A DNA stretch of 21,791 nucleotides from Xenorhabdus eapokensis. GTDB taxonomy: Bacteria; Pseudomonadota; Gammaproteobacteria; Enterobacterales; Enterobacteriaceae. Made by a program: the position numbers and the translations under genes. The notes under the pieces are model-generated. The model did not search any database and was not told the DNA's origin. It saw nothing but the letters and a program-made list of their open reading frames with translations. The stretch lies in contig NZ_MKGQ01000042.1 in assembly GCF_001908105.1 (NCBI RefSeq), positions 1-21,791 on the forward strand. The letters are read 5' to 3'. This document shows, in pieces, positions 1 to 7,649 of the stretch (position 1 is its first letter; each line of letters starts with the position of its first letter).

Positions 1-256
1 CTTGGCATGATGAGCTGGAGTAATGGTTTTTTCGCGAAGACAATGATACCAGATCATCATGCTGTTCAAATTCCCCTCACAAAACGTCAACACGCCCTAG
101 TTTTAAAATATTTTTTTCATGTTGACCTTTTATATGATGATTAATTTTCATTATATGAAATTTAAACCCGAATTCCTGATAAGAAGTTGACGAGAAGCTG
201 TTTCGGGAGCGAAACTTTAGTGAACGCCAAAAACCGCTCCAAGGGAGGAACAGGAT

Positions 257-322
257 ATGAATAAGTTAGTTGAAATTTTCTACGATGTCGACGATTTTTG
301 CCGTTTTTTTATCCTCCAATAG
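257..322 (+). pseudogene. IS982-family transposase, 5' remnant
   Basis: An ATG preceded by AGGAA-type ribosome-binding sequence opens a frame whose first residues, MNKLVEIFYDVDDFCRFF, resemble the N-terminus of IS982-family transposases as I remember them. The frame leaves that similarity after about 18 codons and stops at 320-322, so nearly all of the transposase is missing. About 100 bases upstream probably also belong to the old element, but I could not place a terminal repeat. The similarity is from memory and the fragment is short. Confidence 0.45.
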
Positions 323-467
323 ACACCGTTTTGCCTTGATAACGAATAGCGTCTACGCGGCCAACAAGGTTGTATGTATCCAAATGATATCATGACCATT
401 TTGATCTTCTTTCATCTGTAACCATCAGAGCAAAATTCGGGCACTTAAAGTCACAGCCCACAACACA
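309..467 (-). pseudogene. Degenerate 3' end of an unidentified gene
   Basis: On the minus strand one frame reads like coding sequence from about 467 down to a TAA at 309-311, broken by one in-frame TGA at 390-392. The segment before that stop contains GCDFKCPNFALMVTDERRSK. The segment after it contains TYNLVGRVDAIRYQGKTVSI, about 26 codons before the TAA. The composition looks like a small soluble or lipoprotein-like protein, but I do not recognise the family. Its 3' end directly abuts the IS982-like remnant, so insertion and decay may be linked. An accidental open frame cannot be excluded. Confidence 0.3.
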
Positions 468-610
468 TCATATAACTGATTTTCACGCAATCTGTTATAG
501 CTAATATACAAAAAATTGTTACTATTATACCTCGCTTGCCTGTGTTTTACTTGTCTGCACCTTCTAGCTTCGTTTATCCATATACCCAAAGATTGCAATA
601 AGAGGTCACT
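323..610. other. Region upstream of cioA: gene debris and promoter
   Basis: The left part (to about 467) is covered by the degraded minus-strand frame. The rest, about 480-610, is AT-rich and should hold the cioA promoter. A TTGTTA...TTATAC-like stretch is visible around 515-535, but no convincing spacing or FNR/ArcA site could be fixed by eye. The cioA ribosome-binding site AAGAGG ends 6-7 bases before its ATG. Confidence 0.35.
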
Positions 611-1960
611 ATGTTAGGGTTAACTGCCCTTGAACTCGCAAGGATACAATTCGCCTTTACGGTTTCTTTCCACATTATCTTTCCTGCTATTACTATAGGT
701 TTGGCGAGCTTTCTGGCGGTATTGGAAGGCTTATGGCTTAAAACACGTAATACGGACTACAAAACGTTATATCACTTCTGGTCAAAAATTTTCGCGGTTA
801 ATTTCGGTATGGGCGTTGTTTCTGGTCTGGTGATGGCTTATCAGTTCGGCACCAACTGGAGTTTCTTTTCTGATTTTGCCGGTACTATTACAGGTCCATT
901 GTTGGTCTATGAGGTGCTGACCGCATTCTTCCTTGAGGCTGGATTCCTTGGTGTCATGCTGTTTGGCTGGCATCGGGTCGGAGAAAAGCTGCATTTTTTC
1001 TCAACCTGTATGGTAGCGCTCGGCACAATTATTTCTACATTCTGGATATTGGCCTCTAATAGCTGGATGCAAACACCGCAAGGCCATGAAATTATAAATA
1101 ATCAAGTTATTCCTGTTGATTGGTTCGCGGTGATTTTCAATCCCTCTTTCCCCTATCGCCTGCTGCATATGGGGACAGCGGCATTCCTGGCCGCAGCATT
1201 TTTCATTGCGGCTTCTGCTGCCTGGCATTTACTGAAAGGCAATGATTCATCCGCCATGCGGAAAATGTTGTCAATGGCGATGTGGATGATCCTGATTATC
1301 GCCCCATTACAAGCCGTGATTGGCGATATGCACGGACTAAATACGTTAAAACATCAACCGGCTAAAATCGCTGCTATGGAAGGTCATTGGGAAAATCATC
1401 CTGGTGAAGCCACTCCACTGATTCTATTTGGCATTCCCAATCAGGAAGCAGAAGAGACGCGTTATGCAGTCAAAATCCCCTATCTTGCCAGCCTGATTCT
1501 GACACACAGTCTGGATAAACAAGTTCCGGCACTGAAAGAATTTGCCCCAGAAGATCGCCCAAATGCGTTTATGGTGTTTTGGTCATTTCGCATCATGGTG
1601 GGATTGGGGATTTTGATGATTTTCGCCGGCGTCTGGGGACTATGGTTGCGTCACAAAAAACGCCTGTATGAAAACCCGCTCTTCCTCCGCTTTATGCTTT
1701 TAATGGCACCTTCCGGTCTTATTGCAATTCTGGCAGGTTGGTTCACAACAGAAATTGGTCGTCAGCCGTGGGTCGTCTATGGCTTGATGCGCACCAAAGA
1801 TGCGGTATCAGCACATGGTGAAATCCACATGAGCATCAGCCTACTTATTTTCTTTGTCGTCTATGCCGCCGTCTTCGGTGTTGGTTACGCCTATATGATG
1901 AAACTCATCCGTCAAGGCCTGCCACAAATCCCAAATAAGGAGTCAGTAAATGGGCATTGA
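611..1960 (+). CDS. cioA: Cytochrome bd-type quinol oxidase subunit I, CioA/short-Q-loop type
   Basis: This is subunit I of an inner-membrane bd-type terminal oxidase, which oxidises quinol and reduces oxygen to water. The 449-residue polytopic protein has the expected haem ligands: His21 in FHIIFPAI, His186 in RLLHMG and Met330 in FRIMVG. Glu101 and Glu109 lie in the conserved YEVLTAFFLEAGF segment, and the signature GWFTTEIGRQPW is at 377-388. The quinol loop keeps Lys253 and Glu258 but is short, without the insertion of E. coli CydA. Length and loop fit the cyanide-insensitive CioA subfamily rather than canonical CydA. An AAGAGG ribosome-binding site supports the start. It overlaps the following subunit II gene by 11 bases. 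Function is certain at family level; cyanide resistance is inferred. Confidence 0.93.
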   Translation: MLGLTALELARIQFAFTVSFHIIFPAITIGLASFLAVLEGLWLKTRNTDYKTLYHFWSKIFAVNFGMGVVSGLVMAYQFGTNWSFFSDFAGTITGPLLVYEVLTAFFLEAGFLGVMLFGWHRVGEKLHFFSTCMVALGTIISTFWILASNSWMQTPQGHEIINNQVIPVDWFAVIFNPSFPYRLLHMGTAAFLAAAFFIAASAAWHLLKGNDSSAMRKMLSMAMWMILIIAPLQAVIGDMHGLNTLKHQPAKIAAMEGHWENHPGEATPLILFGIPNQEAEETRYAVKIPYLASLILTHSLDKQVPALKEFAPEDRPNAFMVFWSFRIMVGLGILMIFAGVWGLWLRHKKRLYENPLFLRFMLLMAPSGLIAILAGWFTTEIGRQPWVVYGLMRTKDAVSAHGEIHMSISLLIFFVVYAAVFGVGYAYMMKLIRQGLPQIPNKESVNGH

Positions 1961-2957
1961 TCTTCCTCTCATTTGGTTCCTGATCATCATATTTAGCACC
2001 ATGATGTATATCGTGATGGATGGTTTTGATCTTGGAATCGGCATCTTATATCCAGCGATTAAGGAGCAATCCGATCGTGATTTGATGATGAATTCTGTTG
2101 CTCCTGTCTGGGATGGCAATGAAACCTGGTTGGTGCTGGGGGGCGCTGGATTATTTGGCGCGTTCCCACTGGCTTATGCGGTAGTTTTGGATGCACTGGC
2201 AATCCCATTGACCATTATGCTATTAGGCCTGATATTTCGTGGGGTTGCTTTTGAATTTCGTTTCAAGGCCACACCAAAGCACCAACACTTCTGGGATAAG
2301 GCATTTATGGTCGGTTCAATTCTCGCCACCTTTATGCAAGGCATCGTTGTTGGGGCAGTTATTGCCGGTTTTCCTGTCGAAAATCGCGTTTATATCGGCA
2401 GCTATTTTGATTGGCTGGCTCCTTTTCCGCTATTTTGCGGGATTGGACTTGTCATCTCTTATGCCTTATTGGGATGTGGTTGGCTCGTGATGAAAACAGA
2501 AGACCATCTGCAACAACAGATGTATCGTGTTCTGCGTCCCTTAACATTACTGATGCTAGCAATTATTACCATTATCAGTATTTGGACACCGCTTGCTCAC
2601 TCAACGATTGCCGAACGTTGGTTCAGCTTACCGAATCTATTTTTCTTCATGCCCGTACCATTATTAGTATTATGGTCAAGCTGGAAGCTATTGAAATCTG
2701 ACCGAAACTCAAGCCATTACACCCCGTTTTTGGCAGCACTGTTATTGATTTTCATGGGCTTTACTGGATTAGGGATCAGCATTTGGCCGAACATTATCCC
2801 GCCCTCTATTAGCTATGAAGAGGCGGCCTCCCCTCCTCAATCATTAGGCTTTATGCTGGTTGGTGCTCTGTTCATTATCCCGATAATTTTGACTTATACC
2901 TTTTGGAGTTACTATGTCTTCCGAGGAAAAATCACCCATGAACAAGGCTACCATTGA
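1950..2957 (+). CDS. cioB: Cytochrome bd-type quinol oxidase subunit II, CioB
   Basis: This is subunit II of the bd-type oxidase encoded with the preceding gene. The 335-residue membrane protein shows the conserved N-terminal MYIVMDGFDLGIGILYP segment, the NSVAPVWDGNETWLVLGG block and the FRGVAFEFRFK block. About eight hydrophobic helices follow. Its start lies within the last codons of cioA, preceded by AAGGAG at 1937-1942, which is typical of translational coupling. The stop lies inside the small DUF2474-type gene. CydB from a canonical bd-I operon would be somewhat longer and usually accompanied by cydX; the partner here instead fits the Cio type. Confidence 0.93.
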   Translation: MGIDLPLIWFLIIIFSTMMYIVMDGFDLGIGILYPAIKEQSDRDLMMNSVAPVWDGNETWLVLGGAGLFGAFPLAYAVVLDALAIPLTIMLLGLIFRGVAFEFRFKATPKHQHFWDKAFMVGSILATFMQGIVVGAVIAGFPVENRVYIGSYFDWLAPFPLFCGIGLVISYALLGCGWLVMKTEDHLQQQMYRVLRPLTLLMLAIITIISIWTPLAHSTIAERWFSLPNLFFFMPVPLLVLWSSWKLLKSDRNSSHYTPFLAALLLIFMGFTGLGISIWPNIIPPSISYEEAASPPQSLGFMLVGALFIIPIILTYTFWSYYVFRGKITHEQGYH

Positions 2958-3096
2958 AACAGCATCACAACGTCCTTCACTCTGGAAGCGCTTAGGTTGG
3001 ATGGTGGCAATTTGGTTTTGCAGCGTATTGGCTTTATACGCTGTATCCACGTTATTTCGTACTCTAATGACAATGGCGGGAATGAAAATTAAGTGA
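2914..3096 (+). CDS. DUF2474-type small membrane protein of the cio operon
   Basis: A 60-residue protein with a positively charged stretch (LWKRLGW) before one hydrophobic helix (MVAIWFCSVLALYAVSTLF) and a short tail, RTLMTMAGMKIK. This layout matches the DUF2474 proteins commonly found after cioAB and is probably an accessory single-span subunit comparable in position to CydX. The frame overlaps the end of cioB by 44 bases. GGAG lies five bases before the first ATG (2914). A second ATG at 2938 would give 52 residues and is an acceptable alternative. Any biochemical role is inferred from operon position only. Confidence 0.75.
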   Translation: MSSEEKSPMNKATIETASQRPSLWKRLGWMVAIWFCSVLALYAVSTLFRTLMTMAGMKIK

Positions 3097-3267
3097 TGAC
3101 CAATCTTTTTTAATTACTGGGATGATTATCTGGGTTAAGGTTTTAATCAAGGTAACAACAAGATTGTTTAATTAGATTAGAACCTTCCCTTACCAATTTT
3201 GCCGCCATACTTGGTAACTAGAATATGAATTTGAACAATAAATTAATCTATAACCTATCAGGTTTTA

Positions 3268-4143
3268 TTAAAACCTTTTATTCATTATTGCTTGGTAAGC
3301 ATCGTTAGGAATTCCTACCATTCTTGGCACCCTGACTTCAGGGCGGAATAATCCATTAATAACCCGATTCATTTCATCATCAGTTCGTGCAGATAAAATC
3401 AAATTTACATCTTTTTCCATCGAAAATCTACTAAGGTTTCTTGTTTCAAGAATAATTGAATAAAGTAATCCTTCTAAACAATTATCAATACCACAGAAAT
3501 GTACATTTTCTCTTGAAAATCCCCTTGATTCAAGGTGGGCACGTGCTCGCCTACTTATGTTTTCAAGCATTTTACTATTAGGCGCTTCCAGCTTAACTTG
3601 ATCAATCAGCGTCATAGAAGAATGACGAAGTGCCATATTTTCCCTTCTATAAGGAATACGATAAAAATTAACACCGAATACACTTAGTGGCTTTTTTAAT
3701 GTATAACCTACTTCAAGTGAAAAAAATACATAATCATCATTACCTAACCCGAAAACATCCCGTACAGAGGAATGGTGAGTTGGAAACTTAATACCTTTCT
3801 CCTGAAGACGATACCTAGAATAAATAAGCAAATTTCTTTCATTATTATTTATTAGATTAGCATCACTTGCATGAACAATGAAAAAATCTTTTTTCATAAA
3901 ACAATCTGCAAACTGTTTCTCTTTATCTGAAAGTGGCTGCATTTGAATTTCATGCCGTAAGTTGTCTATATTATGTTGCATACCAACATGTAAATTCTGG
4001 GGAAAAAAAAGACTCCAAGAGCTTCCCTTCTCCATCATTCTATTTATAGCACTTGTGTTCCAACGACTACGCACACACTCTCTATATTTATCCCAGGCTT
4101 TTCTTTGCTGTAATTCTAATTTTTCTTTTTCATCATGATCCAT
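3268..4143 (-). CDS. Unrecognised AT-rich 291-residue protein
   Basis: I do not recognise this family. The start has AGGG eight to nine bases upstream. The protein is soluble, without signal peptide or membrane helix, and begins with a highly charged segment (EKEKLELQQRKAWDKYRE). Central features are FFIVHASDANLI (near residues 87-98), YSRYRLQEKGIKFPTHHSS and DDYVFFSLEVG. The C-terminal third holds HFCGIDNCLEGLLYSII and ends RVPRMVGIPNDAYQAIMNKRF. The strand pattern of an early histidine followed by a YVFFSLE strand loosely recalls ADP-ribosyltransferase-like toxin folds. That is only a weak structural guess. The codon composition is clearly more AT-rich than cio and phoH, and the gene stands alone, which suggests horizontal acquisition. 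A type III effector or a toxin is conceivable. Confidence 0.7.
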   Translation of the reverse strand: MDHDEKEKLELQQRKAWDKYRECVRSRWNTSAINRMMEKGSSWSLFFPQNLHVGMQHNIDNLRHEIQMQPLSDKEKQFADCFMKKDFFIVHASDANLINNNERNLLIYSRYRLQEKGIKFPTHHSSVRDVFGLGNDDYVFFSLEVGYTLKKPLSVFGVNFYRIPYRRENMALRHSSMTLIDQVKLEAPNSKMLENISRRARAHLESRGFSRENVHFCGIDNCLEGLLYSIILETRNLSRFSMEKDVNLILSARTDDEMNRVINGLFRPEVRVPRMVGIPNDAYQAIMNKRF

Positions 4144-4350
4144 AACTATGCCCTTAATAAAAATTTAATAATGAAATAAAATTTCAATTAATTAACGTAA
4201 ATTTCATCTATTACAAATCGAATTGACTTATGCCTTTCAAATTGCCACTTTATTGGCTACACTGCAACCTAAAATTTACGAGGTAATGTAACTCACTGCT
4301 AAACTGGTGCAAAGCATCCTGTTATACCAATCATTAAAAATAAAATTATT

Positions 4351-4383
4351 ACTCCCAGCCACAAAGTTAGCCGGGAGTTTTTT
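4351..4383. terminator. Terminator after phoH, possibly bidirectional
   Basis: A hairpin with a 6-bp ACTCCC/GGGAGT stem (4351-4356 with 4373-4378), extended after one mismatch, is followed on the plus strand by six T (4378-4383). On the minus strand the same hairpin is followed by a looser T-rich tract. It lies 40 bases past the phoH stop and so can end phoH. The stronger tail, however, points to the plus strand, where I see no upstream gene. Confidence 0.6.
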
Positions 4384-4422
4384 CTTTGCTACCTGTCTAT
4401 AAAAGTTGAAATTTACGGCTAA

Positions 4423-5202
4423 TCAACCATAAGCTATCAACGCTTTCTGGCACAATTTAGAACGGATGCAATCTTGCTGAGAGAAATGGATCACACTGAT
4501 AGCTTCATCATCAGAAAACCGCTCCAATGCATCCACCAACCCTGACGTGATATTTGTCGGCAAATCACACTGGCTAATATCACCATTTACAACCACTGTT
4601 ACATTTTCTCCCAATCGTGTTAAAAACATTTTCATTTGATTAACCGTAACATTTTGCGCTTCGTCGAGGATCACAAATGCATCCTCAAATGTTCTTCCTC
4701 GCATATAGGCGAAAGGAACAATTTCTACTTTGCCAATTTCAGGACGCAAGCAATATTGCAAAAATGAAGCGCCCATGCGTTTTAATAGCACGTCATAAAC
4801 CGGCCGGAAATAAGGGGCAAATTTCTCCGCCATATCTCCCGGCAGAAAACCAAGATCTTCTTCTGCCTGTAATACCGGACGCGTCACAATAATTTTATCA
4901 ACCTCTTTATTAATTAAGGCATCGGCCGCCATCACGGCACTAACGTAGGTTTTGCCACAACCCGCTTCACCATTGGTAATAATCAATTGCTTGTTATTGA
5001 TTGCCCGCATATAGCGATACTGTGCTTCGCTGCGCGGCATAATTTCTGACGTATCCCTGCTTTCACGTGCCATTCCGATAGCCTCAACACCTCCAAGCTG
5101 TTCCAGTGAAGTGACATTATCGTTATCCTGGTAACGTGATCCCTTTTTTAACATTCTCCTGACTTCACGGCGCGATTTAATCACTGCTTTCTGTCTACCC
5201 AT
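4423..5202 (-). CDS. phoH: PhoH-family ATPase, phosphate-starvation inducible
   Basis: A cytosolic P-loop protein closely matching E. coli PhoH in sequence, including the N-terminal MGRQKAVIKSRREVRR. Walker A is GEAGCGKT (residues 78-85) and Walker B is FVILDEAQN. The blocks IIVTRPVLQAEEDLGFLPGD and YCLRPEIGKVEIVPFAYMRG are conserved. The substrate of PhoH is not settled; the fold suggests an RNA- or nucleic-acid-linked ATPase. I chose the start at 5202 because the family begins there and AAGG lies upstream. An in-frame ATG at 5247 has no well-placed ribosome-binding site. Transcription probably begins near 5412 from a Pho-box promoter, giving a leader of about 210 bases with an upstream ORF and terminator. 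Confidence 0.93.
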   Translation of the reverse strand: MGRQKAVIKSRREVRRMLKKGSRYQDNDNVTSLEQLGGVEAIGMARESRDTSEIMPRSEAQYRYMRAINNKQLIITNGEAGCGKTYVSAVMAADALINKEVDKIIVTRPVLQAEEDLGFLPGDMAEKFAPYFRPVYDVLLKRMGASFLQYCLRPEIGKVEIVPFAYMRGRTFEDAFVILDEAQNVTVNQMKMFLTRLGENVTVVVNGDISQCDLPTNITSGLVDALERFSDDEAISVIHFSQQDCIRSKLCQKALIAYG

Positions 5203-5300
5203 AGTCGTACACCTTATCGTTAGCTCCACTTTGCGGTGTCTTAACATCGATGTTATAGATAGGAGCTCCCTTTTAAGCTCATGAAAGGATCATAAAAAAA

Positions 5301-5350
5301 CCGACGTTAAGAACGTCACTTTTTATCAGTGACATGATCTTAAGCGTCGG
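5301..5350 (-). terminator. Intrinsic terminator/attenuator in the phoH leader
   Basis: On the minus strand a long hairpin has an outer stem formed by 5338-5350 and 5301-5312 (12 pairs with one bulged base). An inner GTCAC/GTGAC stem lies at 5315-5319 and 5329-5333, with a 9-base loop. It is followed directly by seven U (complement of 5294-5300). The shape is that of a strong rho-independent terminator. It sits about 90 bases upstream of the phoH start and downstream of the phoH promoter, so it is an attenuator or the end of a separate short RNA. Confidence 0.8.
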
Positions 5351-5385
5351 CCCCTAACCGAGAATGCAATTTCAATATCTGTCAT
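5326..5385 (-). CDS. Upstream ORF (19-residue leader peptide) of phoH
   Basis: An ATG at 5385 follows GAGGA by six bases and opens a 19-codon frame, MTDIEIAFSVRGRRLRSCH. It stops at a TGA (5326-5328) that lies in the loop of the terminator hairpin. Codons 11-16 contain four arginines, written AGG, CGA, CGC and AGA. A translating ribosome would cover the 5' arm of the terminator. The ribosome-binding site is itself paired in a preceding hairpin (5388-5396 with 5360-5367, one bulge). Placement strongly suggests a leader peptide; translation is not proved. Confidence 0.5.
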   Translation of the reverse strand: MTDIEIAFSVRGRRLRSCH

Positions 5386-5419
5386 TAGCATTCCTCGCAT
5401 CTTTCCGTTTCTTTGGTGT

Positions 5420-5453
5420 AATCTAACGGACTATGATGTCAGTATAATGACAG
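5420..5453 (-). promoter_or_regulatory. Pho box and promoter of phoH
   Basis: On the minus strand, 5453-5436 reads CTGTCATTATACTGACAT: two 7-base Pho half-sites separated by TATA, an 11-base period. It agrees with the consensus CTGTCAT-N4-CTGTCAT except for one base. A -10-like TAGATT (5425-5420) follows after 10 bases, the usual distance in PhoB-activated promoters. The start would be near 5412. E. coli phoH is a known member of the PhoB regulon, so function is well supported. Confidence 0.85.
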
Positions 5454-5529
5454 TTTTTTATTTATGACAAGCTCAAAGGTTAAATTTTACTGAAACATTG
5501 TTTGATTTTTATGAGTAATGCATTAGCAG

Positions 5530-6570
5530 CTACTTTTTACAATTACCAGCCAAACGATATCCCGCTTTTTTGGCTTCTGATTCTGAGCGGAAGTAAATTG
5601 CGTTTTTATCTGCCACAGTTTTATAGCCAGTGCAGTGTGCAAAATGATAAATTTGACTATTTTTATTCCCCTTAATTGCCTCATTTTGCGCCGTTTTTGC
5701 TGTCGTTCTTTGGGTTGATATCTGGCTATTTTCTGCCTGCAAATTACTTTGCTTTGGCACACGGCTCTGTGCCTCTCCTCCTTTTTGTGCCATCAATCCT
5801 TGCTGTGATATTAAACCTTGGCCTGAATTTTTATGTCCCAATTGCCACTTTTTGCTGCCAGTCACAAATGGGTTATGGTGTCCCATAATTTTGGCAATTC
5901 GGTTATCTCTTTCACGCTCCCAGGCATCCACTGGATACTGGCGATCCCATGCCATCATCAATTGTTGCTGTTGGCGTGACATCGTCAGATTATAACGGTC
6001 ATGCATATAAAAATAGACTCTGGCAACCATGCCTTTTACTCTATCACGCGGTTCAAACAGCCGTGATTTAGTATCTACTTTACTGCTACATGCACCATAC
6101 ATATTCGGTGTGTTTCTGGCGAGCATTCCATAACCATAATTACTGCGATCACTATTAACCTCACCGATTGCCGGCGCCAGATTATGCATGTCTGATTCCA
6201 TCATGCGAAATACGGGATCGGTTTCCACACAGTTTTTCCGCCCACCATTTTGCCAACATTGACGCTGATGCCCAAATACCCAGGCAGGCACCATATGTTC
6301 CCATTCAATACGTGCAGCCCTTGTTTGCTGTGATCTGACGTGATAACCGCAAGAAGCCAAATCAACACGCCCACCACTTTTACCAACCCATTGCCAATCA
6401 CATCCACAATATAGTGTGCCTATACCTGACTTTGTTTGTCCGTCATAAACATTTTTTCTTGATTCAACTTTAGCTTGTTCGAAGCTGGTCGGCGCACTCC
6501 ATGCATGAAAAGAGAGAGTTAACCCAAAAACCAAAAGATAACGTGCCAAATGACCAATTTTACTTTTCAA
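5530..6570 (-). CDS. endA: Secreted endonuclease I with C-terminal Cys/His domain
   Basis: A periplasmic or secreted deoxyribonuclease of the EndA family. Residues 1-26 form a signal peptide with likely cleavage after AWSA. The nuclease domain spans about 27-236. It contains YCGC (54-57), the catalytic EWEHMVPAW (His92), DMHNLAP (127-133), EVNSDR and a closing RIAKIMGHHNPFV. E. coli EndA ends close after that motif at 235 residues. This protein continues with a Gln/Lys/Asn-rich linker (about 237-304). It ends in a compact module with HFAHC, IYFRSESEAKKAGYR and a final Cys (Cys313, Cys344). That module resembles the Ada-type metal-binding tail seen on some other nucleases. The Cys of the E. 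coli WECERD motif is absent (WERERD). The start is supported by signal-peptide length. Activity is likely; the tail's role is inferred. Confidence 0.9.
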   Translation of the reverse strand: MKSKIGHLARYLLVFGLTLSFHAWSAPTSFEQAKVESRKNVYDGQTKSGIGTLYCGCDWQWVGKSGGRVDLASCGYHVRSQQTRAARIEWEHMVPAWVFGHQRQCWQNGGRKNCVETDPVFRMMESDMHNLAPAIGEVNSDRSNYGYGMLARNTPNMYGACSSKVDTKSRLFEPRDRVKGMVARVYFYMHDRYNLTMSRQQQQLMMAWDRQYPVDAWERERDNRIAKIMGHHNPFVTGSKKWQLGHKNSGQGLISQQGLMAQKGGEAQSRVPKQSNLQAENSQISTQRTTAKTAQNEAIKGNKNSQIYHFAHCTGYKTVADKNAIYFRSESEAKKAGYRLAGNCKK

Positions 6571-6850
6571 AATAATACCTATTTACTTATTGTGCATAAC
6601 ATCCATTTATTATCCTGCCTGACAATACCGTAAAATGACAAATATTATTTTTTTGATTTCTCTTTAACGATTAGGAAGACGTCAATGTATTATTTGAAGG
6701 AATTGATAGTAATATGTTTTAATACACCGATTGATCTATTTTATCGGCATATGAAGCGATAAAACATTAATCTCACTAAACTATTAAAGTCTTTTTATTT
6801 AGATAATATTAAGGTATTTCTAAAATATTTAATTGAATGTAGTAGGATAA

Positions 6851-7033
6851 ATGACCATTAGCTCTAAAACCGAACAACTTGAGCAAGAGTTGCTACAAGT
6901 TGTAAAGAAATATTCAGGGAATGAAGAGGTAACTATCGTTACCACTAACAGTTCAGAAAACAATTTACAGATTCAAATTATTATTGCCGGTAAAAATCAG
7001 TTAGATATTACGCTGAATTCGTTTTCTGATTAA
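6851..7033 (+). CDS. Small hypothetical protein, 60 residues
   Basis: I do not recognise this protein. It starts with ATG after AGGA at a short spacing. The N-terminal half (residues 5-20) is a charged amphipathic helix, and the second half alternates hydrophobic and polar residues as in two or three beta strands (VTIVTT, LQIQIIIAG, LDITL). No membrane helix or signal is present. A good terminator 35 bases downstream and a free AT-rich region of 280 bases upstream, shared with endA, suggest a genuine monocistronic gene. Confidence 0.6.
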   Translation: MTISSKTEQLEQELLQVVKKYSGNEEVTIVTTNSSENNLQIQIIIAGKNQLDITLNSFSD

Positions 7034-7067
7034 CCAAAATTTCTCTTTAGTTTGTTTATTAAAAAAT

Positions 7068-7093
7068 AACCGTGCTATGTTCAGCACGGTTTT
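7068..7093. terminator. Bidirectional terminator between small gene and usp pair
   Basis: A perfect 9-bp stem AACCGTGCT/AGCACGGTT (7068-7076 with 7083-7091) with a 6-base loop is flanked by T-rich sequence on both strands. The minus-strand side has six T (complement of the A run at 7061-7066). It lies between convergent genes and serves both. Confidence 0.8.
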
Positions 7094-7128
7094 ATCAATA
7101 ATAATTAACTATATCCAGTTGCTGCCTA

Positions 7129-7566
7129 TTATCTCACAACCAAAACAGAGATATTCGCATACCCTACAATGCCCGACGCATTTGAACCCAGTAAGTGAGT
7201 AGAGATATCCGGCCGGCGAGATCCGACAATAATCAAATCGGCATTAATCTCACGCGCTGTAGACAACACTTTATCCCGTGGAGAGCCCAAGGCAACAGAG
7301 AATGATACCCTATCTTTCGGTAAATCCATTCGTTCTACAACTTTTTTCAGTTCCTCTTCAGAATTCGCTATTGCTTTTTTGGCAAAAGAACTCAATAAAT
7401 CATAGTGGTAACTATAGTTCACGGAAAATCGGGAAATATCTGGCACAGAGTGAAAAAGATGAACCTTGGCATTAGATATTTTTGCCAAATATTCAGCATG
7501 TTTGATTGCGTTATCAGTCAATGTGTCTTCTGCAATATCAATTGGAACTAAAATCGTGTTATACAT
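7129..7566 (-). CDS. Universal stress protein, UspF-like (second of a pair)
   Basis: A cytosolic UspA-superfamily protein of 145 residues, usual for the family. It begins MYNTILVPIDIAED, the nucleotide-binding first strand. The C-terminal block IIVGSRRPDISTHLLGSNAS followed by SVLVVR matches the ATP-binding loop of E. coli UspF. GGGGAG lies five to six bases before the start. It follows the upstream usp gene by about 80 bases without a terminator, so both are probably co-transcribed. Usp proteins aid survival under starvation and stress; the specific role is unknown. Confidence 0.88.
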   Translation of the reverse strand: MYNTILVPIDIAEDTLTDNAIKHAEYLAKISNAKVHLFHSVPDISRFSVNYSYHYDLLSSFAKKAIANSEEELKKVVERMDLPKDRVSFSVALGSPRDKVLSTAREINADLIIVGSRRPDISTHLLGSNASGIVGYANISVLVVR

Positions 7567-7649
7567 ATATACTCCCCTGTAATCGGATATAACCGCTAGC
7601 TATTGAGTATCAGTTAAAATCAACAAACTATCATTATCACTACCAATAA

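Noticed and set aside
782..1228. Minus-strand open frames of 70 and 75 codons inside cioA
   Set aside because: They are antisense shadows of a clearly conserved gene, without ribosome-binding sites or recognisable motifs.
3260..3276. Palindrome AGGTTTT-ATT-AAAACCT at the end of the 291-residue gene as a terminator
   Set aside because: It overlaps the stop codon, is A/T-dominated and has no following T run on the minus strand.
5202..5247. Earlier PhoH start giving 15 extra residues
   Set aside because: No well-spaced ribosome-binding site; the family N-terminus MGRQKAVIK begins at 5202.
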